Source: VGBK01 sp043810615 (GTDB taxonomy: Bacteria > Actinomycetota > Acidimicrobiia > Spongiisociales > UBA11373). From it: DNA of 18,088 nt. The number at the start of each line of letters is the position of its first letter. Positions within the stretch are counted from its first letter, which is position 1. Below, one piece after another: positions 14,383-18,088 of this stretch. The notes below the pieces were generated by a model that searched no databases, was not told the origin of the DNA, and saw only the letters and a program-made list of their open reading frames with translations. The stretch covers positions 1-18,088 of the forward strand of contig JBDROA010000054.1 in the NCBI GenBank assembly GCA_043810615.1. The letters run 5' to 3'. The translations under genes were made by a program, and so were the position numbers.

Positions 14383-14849
14383 TCCGGGGCCTCCCGCATC
14401 TCGGCGGCGGCGGCCAGGATCGCCTCCACCGGCTTCACCCACCCGGTGCAGCGGCAGTAGTTGCCCGCCAGGGCGTCGCGGACCTCATGCTCCGTGGGGC
14501 GGGGGTGGCGGGCCAGCAGGTCGAGGGCGGTCATCACGATGCCCGGAGTGCAGAAGCCGCACTGCACCGCCCCCAGGTCGAGCGCCGCTCGCTGTACCGG
14601 ATGGAGCACGCCCTCGCGCCCCAGGTCCTCCAGGGTCTGCACCCGGCACCCGGCGGCCCGGGCGGCGAAGACCAGGCAGGCGTTCACCGCCCGCCCGTCG
14701 AGCAGCACGGCGCACGACCCGCAGTAGCCGTCGTCGCACCCGTTCTTGACACTCCTGCAGCCCAGGCGGCGGAGCAGGTCCATGAGGCTCTCGCCCGGGT
14801 CGACGTCCACTGTGTGGAGGGCCCCGTTGAGCACCAGGTCGATGGTCAT
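14379..14849 (-). CDS. xdhC: Xanthine dehydrogenase family, 2Fe-2S subunit
   Basis: This 156-residue electron-transfer subunit carries two [2Fe-2S] clusters. The N-terminal plant-ferredoxin-type set is GCDDGYCGSC plus AVNAC, and the C-terminal helical set is QCGFCTPG plus NYCRCTGW. All eight cysteines are present. It overlaps both neighbours by 4 nt (ATGA with the FAD gene, GTGA with the Mo gene). The name follows E. coli usage, where XdhC is the FeS subunit. Confidence 0.92.
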   Translation of the reverse strand: MTIDLVLNGALHTVDVDPGESLMDLLRRLGCRSVKNGCDDGYCGSCAVLLDGRAVNACLVFAARAAGCRVQTLEDLGREGVLHPVQRAALDLGAVQCGFCTPGIVMTALDLLARHPRPTEHEVRDALAGNYCRCTGWVKPVEAILAAAAEMREAPE

Positions 14850-15691
14850 GCGCGGCGCTCCTCAAAGCGGCGACGGGCCTCGGCCAGGCAGCGGCGCAAC
14901 CCGACGCGGCACAGGGCGCGGCGGTAGTCGGCGGAGGCGCGCTGGTCGTCCTGGGCGGGGATGGCCTCGGCGGCGATGGCGGCCGCCGCGGCGATGCGGT
15001 CGTCCTCCAGTGGTCCGCCCAGCAGTGCTGCTGCCGCCGGTTCGACCGGAGCGCCCAACCCGGGGGTCTCCCCGACGGCGATCCGGCACTCGGCCACGTC
15101 CCCTTCGCCGCCCAACCGCACCCGGACGGCACAGTTGAGCAGGGCGAAGTCGAAGGAAGTGCGAGTGAACTTCAGGAAGGCGGCGGCGGTGTCGGCGCCG
15201 GCGGCCGGAATTCCCACCTCGGTGATCAGGCTGCGACTGCGGTGCAGGCCGCCCTGGTAGTAGGAGGCCAGGGGCAGGGTGCGCTCGGTGCCGTCGAAGA
15301 GGGTGATGGTGGCGTCGAGGGCCACCAGGACGGGGACGACGTCGCTGTAGCGGCCCCGGGCCAGGTGGCCTCCGATGGTGGCGGCGTTGCGCAGCAGGGG
15401 GGAGGCCACGCCGTGGAGCATCCCGGCGATGACTCCGTCGAGGTGGCCGGCGAGGCCGGGGTGCTCCAGCATGTCGGTGAGGGTGGCCGTGGCCCCCACG
15501 GCGAAGCCGCGGTCGTGGCGGATGTAGCGCAAGGGCAGGGCGCCCAGGCCCACCAGGGTGGTGACGCCCAGGTGGGGGTGGCGGATGACGTCGGTGCCGC
15601 CGGCGACGAACAGCGCTCGCTCGTTCAGGAGGGTCAGGGCCTCCTCGAGGGTTCCCGGCCGGAGGTACGCGGTGATGCCCGTCAGCGACAT
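14846..15691 (-). CDS. xdhB: Xanthine dehydrogenase family, FAD-binding subunit
   Basis: This 281-residue subunit passes electrons from the iron-sulfur clusters to NAD+ or another acceptor through FAD. The FAD-binding blocks are VAGGTDVIRHP (about 29-39) and NAATIGGHLARGRYSDVVPVL (split by the usual Gly pair). A CoxM/XdhB-like C-terminal domain follows. It is first gene of the operon. The ATG has no Shine-Dalgarno and lies 9 nt from a TAGAGT box, so the message is nearly leaderless. Confidence 0.9.
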   Translation of the reverse strand: MSLTGITAYLRPGTLEEALTLLNERALFVAGGTDVIRHPHLGVTTLVGLGALPLRYIRHDRGFAVGATATLTDMLEHPGLAGHLDGVIAGMLHGVASPLLRNAATIGGHLARGRYSDVVPVLVALDATITLFDGTERTLPLASYYQGGLHRSRSLITEVGIPAAGADTAAAFLKFTRTSFDFALLNCAVRVRLGGEGDVAECRIAVGETPGLGAPVEPAAAALLGGPLEDDRIAAAAAIAAEAIPAQDDQRASADYRRALCRVGLRRCLAEARRRFEERRA

Positions 15692-15700
15692 GCGGGCACC

Positions 15701-15706
15701 ACTCTA
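15701..15706 (-). promoter_or_regulatory. Probable -10 box of the xdh-like operon
   Basis: On the minus strand TAGAGT lies 9 nt before the FAD-subunit ATG, predicting a leader of only 2-3 nt. It sits in the 121-bp divergent region shared with the transcarbamylase operon. Confidence 0.4.
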
Positions 15707-15812
15707 TGGCATGCGGCGCGCCGACGCGTGGGACTTTCGGCCCGGAGGGGGCGGTGGCACAGCGGCCGGCTTGCGGCCAAACTAGGGGGGCTCATCCCCT
15801 GGAGGTATTCGA

Positions 15813-16766
15813 ATGAGGAGCTTCGCCGGGCGCGACATCCTGTCGCTGAAAGACTTCGAACGCGCCGAGTTCATGCACTGCTTCGAGATCGCCGCCGGCC
15901 TGGAGCCCATCGCCCGGGAACGGCGCAACAGCGACCTGCTGTCGCACAAGACGCTGGTCACGGCGTTCTACCAGCCGTCCACCCGCACCCGCCTGGCCCA
16001 CGAGGCGGCGATGCACCGCCTGGGGGGGCACGTGGTCGGCTTCGCCGATCCGAAGATGACCCGGGCCGGCGATTTCTACCAGGAGTCCATCAAGGACACC
16101 GTCCACATGCTGGAGTACTACGGCGACGCCATCGTGATGCGCCACTTCCAGCAGGGGGCCCCGGCCGAGGCGGCCCGCTGGTCCAGCGTGCCGGTGATCA
16201 ACGCTGGCGACGGCTGGGGGGAGCACCCCACCCAGGTGCTCACCGACCTCTTCACCGTGCAGCAGGAGTTGGGGACCATCGACGGCCTCACCTTCTTGTG
16301 CATCGGCGACATGCGGATGCGCACCATGCACTCCCTGGGCTACGCCCTCACCCAGTTCGACGCCAAGGCCATCTTCGTCTCGCCGCCCGAGATGTCGCCC
16401 ACCGACGAGTTCAAGGCCGAACTGCGGGAGAAGAACCTGGTCTTCGAGGAGGCGGCCCATGTGGCCGACGTCATCGGCGAAGCCGACGTCATCTACATGG
16501 AGCCGGTGGTGCAGGCCGACTACACCCGGAGCCGCGAGGAAGCGGGTGGGGAGAAGGGCCGGACCCCCGCCAGCTACCAGGTGACCCGGGAGCTGCTCGC
16601 CTCCAAGGCCCGCAGCGACGCGATCATCCTCCACTCCTTGCCCCGCATGGATGAGCTGCCCGCCGATGTCGACGCCACCCGCCACGCCCGCTACTGGGAA
16701 GAGGCGTACAACGGCGTGGTGATGCGCATGGCCCTGCTCGCCCTGGTCCTGGGCGCCACCGAGTAG
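15813..16766 (+). CDS. Aspartate/ornithine carbamoyltransferase family protein, ATCase-like but non-canonical
   Basis: This 317-residue protein belongs to the transcarbamylase fold. The carbamoyl-phosphate site is complete: PSTRTR (55-60), RH (110-111), HPTQ (138-141) and GDMRMRTMHSL with Arg170. HSLPRMDELPADVD (274-287) and NGVVMRMALLALVLG resemble aspartate transcarbamylase. The 80s-loop KGES of ATCase reads YQES here, and the aspartate-binding RVQxER reads EPVVQADYTR. The second substrate is therefore probably not aspartate. GGAGG lies 7 nt before the ATG. It is first of an operon with a YgeW-like transcarbamylase and carbamate kinase, which points to carbamoyl-phosphate release rather than pyrimidine synthesis. 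A true PyrB is the alternative. Confidence 0.8.
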   Translation: MRSFAGRDILSLKDFERAEFMHCFEIAAGLEPIARERRNSDLLSHKTLVTAFYQPSTRTRLAHEAAMHRLGGHVVGFADPKMTRAGDFYQESIKDTVHMLEYYGDAIVMRHFQQGAPAEAARWSSVPVINAGDGWGEHPTQVLTDLFTVQQELGTIDGLTFLCIGDMRMRTMHSLGYALTQFDAKAIFVSPPEMSPTDEFKAELREKNLVFEEAAHVADVIGEADVIYMEPVVQADYTRSREEAGGEKGRTPASYQVTRELLASKARSDAIILHSLPRMDELPADVDATRHARYWEEAYNGVVMRMALLALVLGATE

Positions 16767-16782
16767 AAGCGAGGAACCCCAC

Positions 16783-17757
16783 ATGCAAACCGGTTTGCGC
16801 GGCCGAGACCTGATCACGCTCCAGGAGTGGACCCGCGACGAGATCGACACGGTCATCGAGGTGGCCCTCGACCTCAAGCGGCGCCGTGCCCTGGGGGAGC
16901 TGCACCCGCTGCTGCGGGACAAGGTGCTGGCGATGCTGTTCTTCTTCTCCAGCACCCGCACCCGGGCCTCTTTCGAGGCGGGCATGGCGCAGCTGGGCGG
17001 GCACGCCCAGTTCATCGAGGCCGAGACCACCCAGATCGCCCACGGCGACACCGCCAAGGAGATCGGGGAGATCCTGGGCCGCTACAACGACGGCATCGCC
17101 ATCCGCCAGGTCGACTGGGGGGTGGGCAACGGCTACATCCGTGAGGTGGCCGCGGCCTCGCGGGTGCCGGTGCTCAACATGCAGTGCGACGTGTACCACC
17201 CCTTCCAGATCCTGGCCGATCTGCTGACGATCATCGAGAAGAAGGGCGACCCTCGGGGCTTGACCATCAACGTCTCCTACGCCTACGCCGCTTCCTACCA
17301 GAAGCCGTTGAGCGTGCCGCAGAGCCTGATCCTGGCCATGACCCGTTACGGCATGAACGTGCGCCTCACCCACCCGCCCGAGTTCCGTCTGATGCCGGAT
17401 CTCGTGGCCCAGGCCGAGGCCAACGCTCGGGCGTCGCACGGGTCGTTTGAGGTCCTCGACGACTTCGACGCCGGGTTCCGGGGTGCCGACGTGGTCTACC
17501 CCAAGTCCTGGGGGTCCATGCTCACCACCGCAGACAAGGCGGAGTCGGCCCGCATCGGGGCCAGCTACCAGGACTGGATCTGCGACGAGCGGCGCATGGC
17601 CCTGGCCGAGGACGACGCCATCTACATGCACTGCCTGCCGGCCGACCGCAACATCGAGGTGGCGGACGCGGTCATCGACGGGCCCAACAGCGTGGTGTAC
17701 GACGAGGCGGAGAACCGCCTCCACGTGCAGAAGGCGGTCATGGCGCTCACCATGTGA
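16783..17757 (+). CDS. ygeW: YgeW-like carbamoyltransferase
   Basis: This 324-residue transcarbamylase has SSTRTR (56-61), QIAHGDTAKE (84-93), GNGYIREVAAA, NMQCDVYHPFQ, SYQKPLSVPQ, VVYPKSW (237-243) and MHCLPAD (282-288). From memory, E. coli YgeW shares IAHGET, GAGNAYMREVGAA, NLQCDIDHPTQ, GKPLSVPQ, DIVYPKSW and MHCLPAD. The KSW block, also found in N-acetylornithine transcarbamylase, replaces the ornithine loop DxxxSMG. The C-terminus (VIDGPNSVVYDEAENRLHVQKA) is more like ornithine transcarbamylase, so a catabolic OTCase remains possible. YgeW is linked to uric acid/purine breakdown in E. coli; its substrate here is inferred only from context. It lies 16 nt after the first transcarbamylase, with GAGGA before the ATG. 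Confidence 0.8.
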   Translation: MQTGLRGRDLITLQEWTRDEIDTVIEVALDLKRRRALGELHPLLRDKVLAMLFFFSSTRTRASFEAGMAQLGGHAQFIEAETTQIAHGDTAKEIGEILGRYNDGIAIRQVDWGVGNGYIREVAAASRVPVLNMQCDVYHPFQILADLLTIIEKKGDPRGLTINVSYAYAASYQKPLSVPQSLILAMTRYGMNVRLTHPPEFRLMPDLVAQAEANARASHGSFEVLDDFDAGFRGADVVYPKSWGSMLTTADKAESARIGASYQDWICDERRMALAEDDAIYMHCLPADRNIEVADAVIDGPNSVVYDEAENRLHVQKAVMALTM

Positions 17758-17759
17758 GG

Positions 17760-17776
17760 CGGGCGGAACCCGCCCG
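17760..17776 (+). other. Short hairpin next to the carbamate kinase RBS
   Basis: CGGGCGG (17760-17766) pairs with CCGCCCG (17770-17776) around AAC. The right arm touches the first base of CGGAGG, so folding could dampen initiation or act as a weak attenuator between the second and third genes. Confidence 0.35.
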
Positions 17777-17785
17777 GAGGTACGT

Positions 17786-18088
17786 ATGCGAGCCAAGCGC
17801 GCAGTGGTCGCCATCGGCGGCAACTCGCTCATCAAGGACAAGCACCACCAGACGGTTGCCGACCAGTACCAGGCGATGAAGGAGACCACCGCCTCCATCG
17901 CCGACATGGTCGCCGACGGCTGGGAGGTGGCCATCACCCACGGCAACGGGCCGCAGGTGGGCTTCATCCTGCGGCGGTCCGAACTGTCGCGTCACGAACT
18001 GCACGAGGTGCCCCTCGACGCCTGCGGCGCCGACAGCCAGGGGGCCATCGGCTACGCCCTGCAGCAGAACATGGCCAACCACCTCCTC
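17786..18088 (+). CDS. arcC: Carbamate kinase, N-terminal part (runs off the window)
   Basis: The first 101 codons of a protein of usually about 310 residues are present. AIGGNSLI (9-16) is the phosphate-binding start of the amino acid kinase fold, THGNGPQVG is the carbamate kinase signature, and DACGADSQGAIGYALQQ matches the family. It catalyses reversible transfer between carbamoyl phosphate plus ADP and carbamate plus ATP. GGAGG lies 5 nt before the ATG. It is third in the operon, where it would harvest ATP from carbamoyl phosphate released by the two transcarbamylases. The equivalent E. coli gene in the purine region is yqeA. Confidence 0.93.
   Translation, partial: MRAKRAVVAIGGNSLIKDKHHQTVADQYQAMKETTASIADMVADGWEVAITHGNGPQVGFILRRSELSRHELHEVPLDACGADSQGAIGYALQQNMANHLL

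Noticed and set aside
12463..14460. A 665-codon open frame on the plus strand across the Mo-subunit gene
   Set aside because: It is the antisense shadow of a well-conserved enzyme, is rich in G, H, V and R without motifs, and has no ribosome-binding site. High G+C makes such frames common.
15792..17057. Long minus-strand frames opposite the transcarbamylases and carbamate kinase (also 16624-17967)
   Set aside because: They have low-complexity H/V/G/D composition and no motifs, and the opposite strand has clear enzymes with ribosome-binding sites.

Overview
The window is GC-rich DNA (about 70% G+C by eye) with strong G/C bias at third codon positions. It has tRNAs in the order Gly(GCC)-Cys(GCA)-Val(GAC), an order common in Actinobacteria. 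Many genes overlap as ATGA or GTGA, and TANNNT -10 boxes sit very close to start codons, as on leaderless transcripts. I infer an actinobacterium, perhaps an Acidimicrobiia-like environmental lineage; no marker gene proves this.

Layout. (1) 1-354: three-tRNA array. (2) 294-3797: a tRNA-Val integration hotspot. The 3' end of tRNA-Val with its downstream hairpin arm occurs three times (294-353, 1527-1586 and a diverged copy at 3746-3797). Beside the first two lie remnants of tyrosine recombinase genes pointing toward the tRNA. Between the copies are a small secreted protein, a membrane-anchored PKD/Ig-like protein with a proline repeat, and repeated 3' ends of one unidentified CDS. This looks like two decayed integrative elements in tandem. 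(3) 3866-5187 (-): a squalene-synthase-type prenyl synthase translationally coupled to a small unknown ORF. (4) 5349-6011 (+): an unknown 220-residue protein. (5) 6049-7416 (-): a ManC-like mannose-1-phosphate guanylyltransferase with a degenerate cupin tail. (6) 7596-8905 (+): a GyrI-like/Cys-rich fusion protein plus a coupled 74-residue protein. (7) 8970-12060 (+): a three-gene ABC-2 exporter (ATPase and two permeases), all overlapping by 4 nt. (8) 12067-15691 (-): a three-subunit molybdenum hydroxylase of the xanthine dehydrogenase family (FAD, 2Fe-2S and Mo subunits, overlapping). (9) 15813-18088 (+): divergent from it, two different transcarbamylases and the start of a carbamate kinase, running off the window.

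The most interesting part is regions 8-9. A xanthine dehydrogenase-type hydroxylase sits head to head with a YgeW-like transcarbamylase, a second ATCase-like transcarbamylase lacking canonical aspartate-site residues, and carbamate kinase. This resembles the purine/urate gene region of E. coli (xdhABC, ygeW, yqeA). It suggests a route in which a purine ring is hydroxylated, ureido intermediates are phosphorolysed to carbamoyl phosphate, and carbamate kinase makes ATP. Two unlike transcarbamylases in tandem suggest two successive carbamoyl-removing steps. That pathway is inference; the family assignments are read from motifs.
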